From positions 1-13,316 of the forward strand of contig JAKDIK010000035.1 in the NCBI GenBank assembly GCA_030450535.1: a DNA stretch of 13,316 nt. Direction: 5' to 3'. Source of the stretch: Propionibacteriaceae bacterium. GTDB lineage: Bacteria; Actinomycetota; Actinomycetes; Propionibacteriales; Propionibacteriaceae. The translations under genes were made by a program, and so were the position numbers. The notes beneath the pieces are model-generated. The model ran no database searches. It was given only the letters and a program-made list of their open reading frames with translations, and was not told the DNA's origin. Numbering within the stretch: position 1 is the stretch's first letter; each line of letters starts with the position of its first letter. Positions 1-5,236 of the stretch are shown here, in pieces.

Positions 1-54
1 GCGGCCTGCCCCCGGCCCCCCGCGGTGGTGAACGCCCCACGCCGGTGGGCTAAG

Positions 55-113
55 CTGGCCCCTGCGGGTCTAAACGCCGGGCGGGGGCGCCCCCCCACCA
101 GGGTTGTTTTTTT
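55..113 (+). terminator. Possible rightward terminator at left edge
   Basis: A very G+C-rich stretch contains the self-complementary GGGGCGCCCC (84-93) and an outer CTGG/CCAG pair (55-58 and 98-101), followed by seven T at 107-113. This could end a rightward transcript entering from outside the window. The inner palindrome leaves little room for a loop and the outer stem is short, so the structure is not textbook. It does not suit the minus-strand gene ending at 150, whose transcript would carry A rather than U here. No gene can be supported in 1-149. Confidence 0.3.
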
Positions 114-149
114 CGACCAGCGGAGTGGGCGGACGAACCGGGCCGAGCC

Positions 150-1166
150 CTAGCGCGACGGTTCGGGCGCGGGCGTCCAGGTCTGCTCGGCACCCGCCAC
201 CGGGTCGGGACCCCGCTCGTCGTCGATGAGCGTCGTCTGGCCGTTTTCGATCGCCTTGCCGATCTTGTCGGTGCCCAGAGCCGCCGCCACATCGGTCGGC
301 AGCGCGTCGACGATCCCGCGATCCACGATGCGGCTCTCGTACCAACCGTCGGACCAGGTGGCGCCGTAGCCGAGCAGAACCCCGGTGCGGGAATCCAGCA
401 TCAGGGTTTGCGTCTCGCCCGGACGCGCCGGTTCGACGAGCGTAGCCCGGACGGCGTCGCGCCCCTGCGCGTCGGTGGTGCGGTCGACGTTCACCCCGGG
501 ATTCAGGCCCAGGACGCCGATCGCGGCGGCCCGCACCGCGGGCGGGGCCGCCTCGGCCCTAAGCATGTCGCCGATCGCGACGAAGACGGCCTCGTTCTGC
601 GACGCGGAGCCCTGGACGCGCAGGCGGAGGAAGGCGTCCAGCAGGTGTGGCTCGGTGGGCATGCCGGTCGCGTAGTCGGGGCGGTGCCAGCCCCAGCCGG
701 GCGGGAAGATGTACCGCTCCACAGCGCCGTTGACCAGGCGATCCGACCACGTCCAGCCGTCCGTGGTGTGGAAGTCGTCGTAGGTGACGCGCTGCGACCA
801 GCCCTCCTCGCGGTTCTCCTGCGTCTCGACCGAGCGCACCCGCAGGAACTGGCCGTCGGCCCATTCCCACGCGGGCTGCTCCTTGGCGGACGCGGCGACG
901 CGGTTGAGTTCGTCTGCGGCGGCGGTCCGGGTGAACCAGCCGGGCTGCGCCAAGGGCGCCGCCACCGTGCCGGCCGCGAGGCTCGCGGGGGCCGCGGCCA
1001 GCACCCAGCGACGGCTGCGGCCACCGCGGCGTCGCGGCCCGTCGGTCGAGTGGCTGGCGTCGGCGAGGACGGCGTCCAACACCTGGTGGCGCTGCTCGTC
1101 TGGCCAGGCCACGGCGAGGCCAGCGTCGGTGGGTCGGGTGCGTTCGATGAGGTCGGCCATGATCAT
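150..1166 (-). CDS. CU044_5270-like membrane-anchored partner of the ECF sigma factor
   Basis: This 338-residue protein has a short cytoplasmic N-terminus, a basic stretch (RRRGGRSRR, about 45-53), one membrane helix (about 54-72) and a long extracytoplasmic domain rich in Trp and Tyr. That architecture and its place directly behind an ECF sigma gene match the actinobacterial CU044_5270 family, whose role is unproven. It may act as an anti-sigma-like sensor, but no zinc-binding anti-sigma HxxxCxxC motif is visible. The start chosen is the ATG at 1166-1164, which overlaps the sigma stop as ATGA, implying translational coupling. An AGGAG lies 4 nt upstream. A second in-frame ATG at 1160-1158 lies 10 nt from the same AGGAG and is nearly as plausible. 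The gene is the last of the minus-strand block. Confidence 0.75.
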   Translation of the reverse strand: MIMADLIERTRPTDAGLAVAWPDEQRHQVLDAVLADASHSTDGPRRRGGRSRRWVLAAAPASLAAGTVAAPLAQPGWFTRTAAADELNRVAASAKEQPAWEWADGQFLRVRSVETQENREEGWSQRVTYDDFHTTDGWTWSDRLVNGAVERYIFPPGWGWHRPDYATGMPTEPHLLDAFLRLRVQGSASQNEAVFVAIGDMLRAEAAPPAVRAAAIGVLGLNPGVNVDRTTDAQGRDAVRATLVEPARPGETQTLMLDSRTGVLLGYGATWSDGWYESRIVDRGIVDALPTDVAAALGTDKIGKAIENGQTTLIDDERGPDPVAGAEQTWTPAPEPSR

Positions 1167-1717
1167 TCCCCTCCTGGCAGAGCGACCAGACGCAGAGGCG
1201 TCACGTCGCCGGTGAGTTCGGCCAGACGCTGGCGCGCCCGGGACAACCGGGCTGCGAACGTGTTGGCGGAGCAACCCAGCACGCCGGCGGCCTGCTGGTT
1301 TGTGAGCCCGTCCCACCCGACGAGAAGGAGCGTCTCCCGGTCGCCCTCGGAGAGCCGCGCGAAGGCGTCCGCCAGCGCGAGGCGTTCCTCGGTCGACGCG
1401 TCGGACGCCTCAGCCATCGCCCGGACGCCGGCGAGCCCGGCCGCCAGGCGCTGCTGCGAGGATCGGGAGCGCCAGTAGCGGTGCAGCACGTTCCGGGCGG
1501 TGACCAGCAGCCACGGCAGCGGCGCGTCGGGCAGGTCGGTCCGCCGTCGCCAGGCGATCAGGTAGACCTCACCCACGACGTCCGCCGCCATGTCGCCGTC
1601 CGCGTGCCGCCGGGCATAGGCGAACACGCGGGCGCTGGTGGCCTCGAACATCGCGGAGAAGTCCGCGTGGGTGGTGAAGGAGCTCACACCCGGTAATGCC
1701 GTGGAGGCCCCGATCAT
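1163..1717 (-). CDS. ECF (sigma-70 family) RNA polymerase sigma factor
   Basis: This 184-residue protein is of normal size for an extracytoplasmic-function sigma factor, which directs RNA polymerase to a small stimulus-dependent regulon. Region 2 lies at about residues 23-83: FAYARRHADGDMAADVVGEVY, then LPWLLVTARNVLHRYWR, the usual core-binding and -10 recognition helices. Region 4 lies at about 113-168, with LSEGDRETLLLVGWDGLTN leading into the helix-turn-helix QQAAGVLGCSANTFAARLSRAR. The first ATG (1717) is used. It has no strong Shine-Dalgarno sequence, and a GTG at codon 11 is an alternative. The gene begins 41 nt after the DJ-1-like gene ends and its stop overlaps the start of the CU044_5270-like gene, so the latter two are almost certainly one unit. 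The subgroup cannot be assigned by eye. Confidence 0.88.
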   Translation of the reverse strand: MIGASTALPGVSSFTTHADFSAMFEATSARVFAYARRHADGDMAADVVGEVYLIAWRRRTDLPDAPLPWLLVTARNVLHRYWRSRSSQQRLAAGLAGVRAMAEASDASTEERLALADAFARLSEGDRETLLLVGWDGLTNQQAAGVLGCSANTFAARLSRARQRLAELTGDVTPLRLVALPGGE

Positions 1718-1758
1718 GACATGACCGTTCCGAACCGGTGCCCCCGATGGCGGACTGC

Positions 1759-2463
1759 TCAGCGAGTGCGCCGCTTGAGCGCCTTCACCATCGCCTCGCC
1801 CACGCCGGTGGCGCTGGTGGGGTTCTGTCCGGTGATGAGGTTGCCGTCCACGACGACCTTCTTCGCCATCGGGAGCCGCGCCTTGACGTAGCGGCCCGCC
1901 TCGGCCTTGAGCTGCTTTTGCAGGTTGAACGGCACGGCCTTCGCGCGCGCGGCGGCCTTCTCCTCCACCCAGCTGAATCCGGTGACCTTGCGCCCGGCCA
2001 GCAGGGTGGTGCCGTGGGCGAGTTGCACGTCGAGCAGCCCCGCCGGGCCGTGGCACACGGCAGCGACCACCTTGCCCTCGTCGGCGAACGCGGCCACGAG
2101 TTCGGCGACCCCGAAGTCGACGAAGTCGAACATCGCGCCGTGCCCACCGGCGAGGAAGATGGCGTCATAGTCGTCCGGGTCGACGTCGTCGATGGCGTCG
2201 GTGTCGTCCAGCAGCGCCATGAACCTCGGATCCTCGTACCGCTTGTCGGTGGCGCCCAGCTTGAGGACGGGCGGCATGAGGCTCATCGGATCGAGAGGCA
2301 CCGTGCCCCCGGAGACGCTCACGATGTCGACGCGGTGCCCCGCCTTCGTCAGCACGTCGTACACGTGGGTGAGCTCCCCCAACCACAGGCCGGTGCGCTG
2401 ACCCGTCTTGAGATAGCGATCGGCGCTGGTCACCAGCGCGAGAATCCTGGCCTTCGAAGCCAT
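1759..2463 (-). CDS. DJ-1/PfpI superfamily (type 1 glutamine amidotransferase-like) protein
   Basis: This 234-residue protein has the DJ-1/ThiJ/PfpI fold signatures. The nucleophile elbow is AAVCHGPAGLL, with Cys137 followed by His138. The preceding strand and oxyanion region is IFLAGGHGAMFDF (102-114), and the N-terminal TGLWLGELTHVYDVL carries the conserved Glu30 that usually contacts the catalytic Cys. The long insert containing KLGATDKRYEDP is typical of the Hsp31/YoaZ-like branch, whose members act as stress chaperones or on reactive carbonyl compounds. Which activity applies here cannot be told from sequence. The start is the ATG at 2463, preceded by GGGGAGG at 5-nt spacing; longer upstream starts lack a ribosome-binding site. 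No signal peptide is seen, so it is cytoplasmic. It lies 41 nt upstream of the sigma gene on the same strand and could be co-transcribed with it. Confidence 0.9.
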   Translation of the reverse strand: MASKARILALVTSADRYLKTGQRTGLWLGELTHVYDVLTKAGHRVDIVSVSGGTVPLDPMSLMPPVLKLGATDKRYEDPRFMALLDDTDAIDDVDPDDYDAIFLAGGHGAMFDFVDFGVAELVAAFADEGKVVAAVCHGPAGLLDVQLAHGTTLLAGRKVTGFSWVEEKAAARAKAVPFNLQKQLKAEAGRYVKARLPMAKKVVVDGNLITGQNPTSATGVGEAMVKALKRRTR

Positions 2464-2485
2464 GATGACCTCCCCTTGGGATGAT

Positions 2486-2495
2486 TGATCGATCA
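2486..2495. promoter_or_regulatory. Palindrome TGATCGATCA near the DJ-1-like gene's predicted transcription start
   Basis: A perfect 10-bp palindrome sits between the -10 box at 2507-2502 and the ribosome-binding site of the minus-strand gene, at about the expected transcription start. This is a suitable place for a repressor operator. The regulator is unknown and a 10-mer palindrome could arise by chance. Confidence 0.3.
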
Positions 2496-2501
2496 CCGCC
2501 G

Positions 2502-2507
2502 AGCCTA
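2502..2507 (-). promoter_or_regulatory. -10 box TAGGCT for the DJ-1-like gene
   Basis: On the minus strand TAGGCT fits the actinobacterial TANNNT consensus. It would start transcription near 2494, giving a leader of about 30 nt that includes the GGGGAGG ribosome-binding site. No clear -35 element is visible. The same hexamer precedes arfB on the opposite strand and the small peptide gene at 4622. Confidence 0.5.
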
Positions 2508-2618
2508 ACCAATGCAGCGAGTTACACCTGTGTCATTCATCCCCAGCTGGGGACAACCCTGTGGAAAAGAGAGGCGGCACCCAGCCACATCGGCAAGCCG
2601 CCCGCGGCCGCCCCGCCG

Positions 2619-2624
2619 TAGGCT
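2619..2624 (+). promoter_or_regulatory. -10 box TAGGCT for arfB (leaderless)
   Basis: TAGGCT ends 7 nt before the ATG at 2632, which places the transcription start at or next to the start codon. No Shine-Dalgarno sequence lies upstream of that ATG. Together these suggest a leaderless mRNA, which is common in actinobacteria. Confidence 0.6.
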
Positions 2625-2631
2625 GGCGACC

Positions 2632-3081
2632 ATGAGCGACCTGAGCGTCCCGCCCGGCCCGGGCATTCCCGAGGGTCTCATCGTGCCCGCGGCCGACCTG
2701 CGCGAGCGCTTCGCGCGGGCGTCCGGCCCCGGCGGGCAGGGCGTGAACACCACCGACTCCCGCGTCCAGCTCTCCCTCGACCTCGCGACCGCACGACCGT
2801 TCACCGACGCCCAGCGCGTCCGCCTCCTGCGCCGGCTCACCTCGCGCCTCACCGGCACCGTCCTCACCATCGACGCCGCCGAGCACCGCTCCCAGCGCCT
2901 CAACCGCACCGCCGCCCGCGGACGCCTCGCGACCCTGCTGCGGGAGGGGCTCGCTCCCCCGCCACCAGCCCGCAGGACGACCCGGCCCAGCCGCCGGGCC
3001 ATCGAGCGTCGGCTCAGCGCCAAGCGTCACCGCGCCGAGACCAAGGCGAACCGCACGCGTCCGGGCCGCGACGCCACCTGA
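2632..3081 (+). CDS. arfB: ArfB-type (YaeJ/ICT1 family) ribosome-rescue peptidyl-tRNA hydrolase
   Basis: This 149-residue protein has the release-factor catalytic loop SGPGGQGVNTTDSRVQL, with Gly34-Gly35-Gln36. It also has a strongly basic C-terminal tail (about 113-149; RRTTRPSRRAIERRLSAKRHRAETKANR) that in ArfB enters the empty mRNA channel. Length and layout match ArfB and not RF1 or RF2, which are over twice as long and carry codon-recognition domains. The expected role is hydrolysis of peptidyl-tRNA on ribosomes stalled without a stop codon. The usual 'QNVN' after GG is QGVN here, with the catalytic Gln kept. The start is the ATG at 2632, fitting the leaderless promoter; an in-frame upstream extension to 2512 has no ribosome-binding site and atypical composition. 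It converges on the next gene with only 3 nt between stop codons. Confidence 0.9.
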   Translation: MSDLSVPPGPGIPEGLIVPAADLRERFARASGPGGQGVNTTDSRVQLSLDLATARPFTDAQRVRLLRRLTSRLTGTVLTIDAAEHRSQRLNRTAARGRLATLLREGLAPPPPARRTTRPSRRAIERRLSAKRHRAETKANRTRPGRDAT

Positions 3082-3084
3082 GGG

Positions 3085-3933
3085 TCAGGGGGCGGCGAGG
3101 TCCCCGGCTGCGGGCGGGACGGCCTGCGCCGGGCGGCTCATCGCCCAGCGGACGGCCAGCGTCCCCGCCACCAAGGTCACGGCGGCGATCACGGCACCGG
3201 CCGCGACGAGCGTGGACTGGAGCTCACCGAAGGACCGCGCCCAGGCGATCCCGGCGTACCCCCACAGGAAGCCGAACAGGATGGACAGCGACGCGTGGGT
3301 GTGCAGCGCCAGGCGGATGCCGACGCCTGCGCCGATCATGAGCACGGCGAGGGCGAGAAACGGATCCAGCAGCCCGTAGGTGATGTAGACGCTGCGCAGT
3401 GTCGCGGTGATCATCGCGATCGTCGCGATGCAGGACCATCCGAGGTACACGCCGAACGTCACGTCGGTGGCCAGCCAGGTCACCAGCGTGCGCCGGTCGT
3501 CTCTGTGCCGCGCCAACGCCAGATTGATCAGGGCGAGCACGACCAGGGTGGCGAACAGGAACAGCACGCCGAGCCACAGCCATTCGCGCTGCGCAACCAG
3601 CACCCATGCCCCGGCCAGGATCATCGACCAGCCGGCCAGCCATCCGATCTCGCGGTGCACCTGCCTCGTCTGCTCCCCCGGCAGCCACTGGACGATGGTG
3701 TACGCGATCATGCCCAGATAGATCGGGCGCCAGAGCAGGAAGGCCCACCGGGCCGGGGCGACGAGGGTCGCGTCGGACGCCAGCGCACCGCCCGCCACCT
3801 CATCGATGGGGCTACCGAGGACGCCGAGCCCCACGAGCGCGGACAGCAGGCAGAAGACCGTGGCGAGGGTCACGAAAATCTGCCGCTCGCGATCCGAGTC
3901 CGGCAGCGGCTGGTCATCCTGCACGTGGGTCAA
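3085..3933 (-). CDS. TspO/MBR-related tryptophan-rich multi-pass membrane protein
   Basis: This 282-residue membrane protein has about seven or eight hydrophobic segments (roughly 18-40, 66-86, 98-114, 117-140, 151-175, 189-211, 213-231 and 240-262). The motif PARWAFLLWRPIYLGMIAY (60-78) matches the W..W..IY signature of tryptophan-rich sensory proteins. The protein is longer than classical five-helix TspO (about 160 residues), so it belongs to the extended TspO-related group whose ligand is unknown. The start is inferred as TTG at 3933-3931, preceded by GGGGAGG at 5 nt. No ATG fits: the only in-frame upstream one lies at 4044 in a Gly/Pro/Arg-rich unlikely extension, and a GTG at 3924 is too far from the ribosome-binding site. 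The gene is monocistronic and divergent from the FBP gene. Confidence 0.75.
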   Translation of the reverse strand: MTHVQDDQPLPDSDRERQIFVTLATVFCLLSALVGLGVLGSPIDEVAGGALASDATLVAPARWAFLLWRPIYLGMIAYTIVQWLPGEQTRQVHREIGWLAGWSMILAGAWVLVAQREWLWLGVLFLFATLVVLALINLALARHRDDRRTLVTWLATDVTFGVYLGWSCIATIAMITATLRSVYITYGLLDPFLALAVLMIGAGVGIRLALHTHASLSILFGFLWGYAGIAWARSFGELQSTLVAAGAVIAAVTLVAGTLAVRWAMSRPAQAVPPAAGDLAAP

Positions 3934-3950
3934 TCGAGCCTCCCCGGGTA

Positions 3951-3956
3951 AGGATA
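3951..3956 (-). promoter_or_regulatory. Candidate -10 box TATCCT for the TspO-related gene
   Basis: TATCCT on the minus strand would start transcription near 3944, giving a leader of about 11 nt that still contains the GGGGAGG site. No good -35 element is visible, so the call rests on position and TANNNT match alone. Confidence 0.35.
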
Positions 3957-4010
3957 TCGGGGTTGACGAGCCACGACACCCTCCACCCCCACCGTGGACC
4001 CCGCTTCTCA

Positions 4011-4027
4011 CCCGCCTTCTCGGCGGG
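4011..4027. repeat. Perfect 6-bp stem hairpin in a divergent gap
   Basis: CCCGCC (4011-4016) and GGCGGG (4022-4027) flank a 5-nt loop. It lies between two divergent genes, so a terminator role is unlikely and no T-run follows. It could be an operator half-site pair for the FBP gene, 41 nt upstream of its start, or chance in G+C-rich DNA. Confidence 0.3.
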
Positions 4028-4067
4028 GCAGGCCCCGACGTCACCCGTTGTGGGGTAGAAACGGGTC

Positions 4068-4562
4068 ATGAGAGCGCTTCCCGGTGAGAGCATCCTGGGC
4101 AGCTTCGTCAACGCCACCGACGCCGAGCTCGAGCGCCTCCACCTGCCGTGGTGGTACGACGCGACGCTGTGGGAAAGCCTCGACTACCTCGGATGGACCG
4201 ACCCCCAGGCCCCCGAACGGGGCTACCTCGTGGCCGAGACGTCCTTCGGCCTCGTCGGCGTCGTGCTTCGGCTGCCGAAGAACCGGCCGCACGGCCGCCG
4301 GGCGCTGTGCAATCTGTGCCTGACCCAACACCAGAGCCAGGGAGCCCTGCTGATGGTGGCCCGGCGGGCCGGCCGTGCGGGCATCAACCACAACACCGTC
4401 GGCACCTACATCTGCGGCGACCTCGCCTGCTCGCTGTACGTGCGCGGGCTGCGCCGCTCGTTCGGCGGGGGTGCGATGCCCGAGACGATCACCGTGGAGC
4501 ACCGCGTGGCCCGGCTCCACGAGAACCTCGAGGATTTCCTCGCCCGCGTCTGCGTCGAGTGA
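4068..4562 (+). CDS. FBP (EF-G-binding, FusB-like) treble-clef zinc-finger protein
   Basis: This 164-residue protein has a four-cysteine zinc site, with CNLC (Cys81, Cys84) and YICGDLACSLYVRG (Cys116, Cys121). That arrangement is the C-terminal treble-clef domain of the FBP/FusB family (FBP_C). In staphylococci FusB-type proteins bind EF-G and release it from the ribosome in the presence of fusidic acid. In actinobacteria the single-domain relatives are widespread and uncharacterised, so a role on EF-G or the ribosome here is inference. The N-terminal 75 residues contain WWYDATLWESLDYLGWTD and do not look like the helical FusB N-domain. The start is the ATG at 4068. A TAGAAA lies 6 nt upstream, compatible with a leaderless message though its sixth base deviates from TANNNT. 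Divergent from the TspO-related gene. Confidence 0.82.
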   Translation: MRALPGESILGSFVNATDAELERLHLPWWYDATLWESLDYLGWTDPQAPERGYLVAETSFGLVGVVLRLPKNRPHGRRALCNLCLTQHQSQGALLMVARRAGRAGINHNTVGTYICGDLACSLYVRGLRRSFGGGAMPETITVEHRVARLHENLEDFLARVCVE

Positions 4563-4598
4563 GCCGACCCGCCCGGTGCCTTCTCGCACTTTCGACTG

Positions 4599-4627
4599 AT
4601 GACAGGCGCCTGCGATGAAATTAGGCT
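4599..4627 (+). promoter_or_regulatory. Promoter of the 47-residue secreted peptide gene
   Basis: ATGACA (4599-4604, five of six matches to TTGACA), a 17-nt spacer and TAGGCT (4622-4627) form the best two-part sigma-70-type promoter in the window. Transcription would start near 4635, leaving a leader of about 24 nt that contains the G-rich ribosome-binding site. Confidence 0.6.
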
Positions 4628-4658
4628 GTGGCCGAGAGTATTCCGGAACGGGGGGACC

Positions 4659-4802
4659 ATGAAGAATTTGCTTGTCGCAGCCACCGCGCTCGCCGTGCTG
4701 GTCGCAGGGGCGATCACGCCGGCGCAGGAGGTGCCCAACGTGCCGCCCTGGCTGTGCGACTGGATCCCGATCCTCTGCAAGTCCGACGCCCCCGCGGCCT
4801 GA
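4659..4802 (+). CDS. Small secreted two-cysteine peptide, 47 residues
   Basis: The product begins MKNLLVAATALAVLVAGA, a standard signal peptide with a Lys, a hydrophobic core and small residues before likely cleavage after Ala18 or Ala22. The mature part is about 25-29 residues and contains PPWLCDWIPILC, in which Cys33 and Cys40 could close an eight-residue hydrophobic disulfide loop. No lipobox is present. The ATG follows GGGGGGACC, a usable ribosome-binding site, and a strong promoter lies upstream, so this is a real gene despite its size. The family is not recognised. A secreted signal, small bacteriocin-like peptide or structural peptide are all possible. It converges on a two-helix membrane protein gene and lies about 430 nt from a histidine kinase gene. 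Confidence 0.7.
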   Translation: MKNLLVAATALAVLVAGAITPAQEVPNVPPWLCDWIPILCKSDAPAA

Positions 4803-4825
4803 GCGCACGCTGGCATTCGTCTCCT

Positions 4826-4850
4826 CCCCGGGGTCCGTCTGCTCCCCGGG
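4826..4850. terminator. Hairpin between convergent genes, candidate bidirectional terminator
   Basis: CCCGGGG (4827-4833) and CCCCGGG (4844-4850) can form a perfect 7-bp G+C stem with a 10-nt loop. The arms arise from two direct copies of CTCCCCGGG (4824-4832 and 4842-4850). It sits between the stops of two convergent genes (4802 and 4856), as a shared terminator would. It lacks a T-run on either side, which is common in high-GC actinobacteria. Confidence 0.45.
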
Positions 4851-4855
4851 TGGCG

Positions 4856-5098
4856 TCATCGCCGACGGGGTTGGCGGCCGGGGGTCGCGGGGCGCTCCCT
4901 GTGCTGGGGCGACAGAACAGGCAACGCCAATCCCGCGACCAACCCGGCCATTGCGCCCACCGCCCCAAAGGTCCGGGCATCACCGACCAGGAACCCGAGG
5001 AGTGCGCCACCCACGATTCCGGCCACGACCGCTATGACCACGTGGAAATCGGGGGCGCCACTCACCGGCTGATCCCAGTCAGTGCGGGGGGTGGACAC
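4856..5098 (-). CDS. Small two-helix membrane protein, 80 residues
   Basis: The product has a short polar N-terminus (VSTPRTDWDQPVSGAPDF) and two glycine-rich hydrophobic helices, at about 19-41 (HVVIAVVAGIVGGALLGFLVG) and about 45-64 (FGAVGAMAGLVAGLALPVL). These are joined by the short polar link DARTF and followed by a basic tail (PQHRERPATPGRQPRRR). The family is not recognised. The start is inferred as GTG at 5098-5096, because TAGGGT lies exactly 7 nt upstream on the minus strand (leaderless). The upstream in-frame sequence is low in hydrophobicity and overlaps the kinase gene. It is divergent from the two-component system and convergent with the secreted peptide gene, so it could be an accessory or immunity-type membrane protein for either, which is inference only. 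Confidence 0.65.
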   Translation of the reverse strand: MSTPRTDWDQPVSGAPDFHVVIAVVAGIVGGALLGFLVGDARTFGAVGAMAGLVAGLALPVLSPQHRERPATPGRQPRRR

Positions 5099-5105
5099 GT
5101 CCTTG

Positions 5106-5111
5106 ACCCTA
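5106..5111 (-). promoter_or_regulatory. -10 box TAGGGT for the two-helix membrane protein gene (leaderless)
   Basis: On the minus strand TAGGGT is followed by 7 nt and then the GTG start at 5098. The spacing is the same as at arfB and the DUF2252 gene. This supports both the GTG start and a leaderless transcript. Confidence 0.5.
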
Positions 5112-5142
5112 GACGACCCCCACGGCGTCCGACATCGGGCAA

Positions 5143-5172
5143 AAGTACGTTTCTGGATTGCACCTAAGTACG
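5143..5172. repeat. Two AAGTACG direct repeats in the divergent promoter region
   Basis: AAGTACG occurs at 5143-5149 and 5166-5172, 23 bp apart, each centred on the palindrome GTAC. They lie in the gap between the two-helix protein gene and the histidine kinase gene, just upstream of the 21-bp repeats. They could be response-regulator half sites. Confidence 0.35.
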
Positions 5173-5173
5173 A

Positions 5174-5236
5174 GTGCCGGGACTGCGCTGACGGGTGCCG
5201 GACCGGGCGATGAGGGTGCCAGACTGGGGCCATGAC
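5174..5236 (+). repeat. Three 21-bp-spaced GTGCC direct repeats at the kinase promoter
   Basis: GTGCC starts at 5174, 5195 and 5216, exactly 21 bp apart (two DNA turns), so a bound protein would see the three copies on the same face. Copies 1 and 2 extend to GTGCCGG, and all three continue into a purine/AC stretch (GTGCCGGGAC, GTGCCGGACC, GTGCCAGACT). The third copy covers a -10-like CAGACT and reaches the ATG at 5232. The likely function is an operator for the adjacent response regulator or another factor. Confidence 0.5.

Noticed and set aside
1..53. Possible 3' end of a rightward gene ending in TAA at 51-53
   Set aside because: Only 17 codons are visible, with no motif; other frames are also open, so it cannot be supported.
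408..1478. Long open frame on the plus strand opposite the CU044_5270-like and sigma genes
   Set aside because: Its translation is Arg/Gly/Ala-rich without recognisable motifs and lies antisense to two well-supported genes; such frames are usual in high-GC DNA.
1727..1735. GGAAC upstream of the sigma gene as an ECF-type autoregulatory -35 element
   Set aside because: The matching -10 would fall inside the coding sequence and no CGTC-type -10 is present at the right distance.
4563..4658. A terminator for the FBP gene in the gap before the secreted peptide gene
   Set aside because: No stem-loop could be recognised; the gap is accounted for by the peptide promoter and ribosome-binding site.
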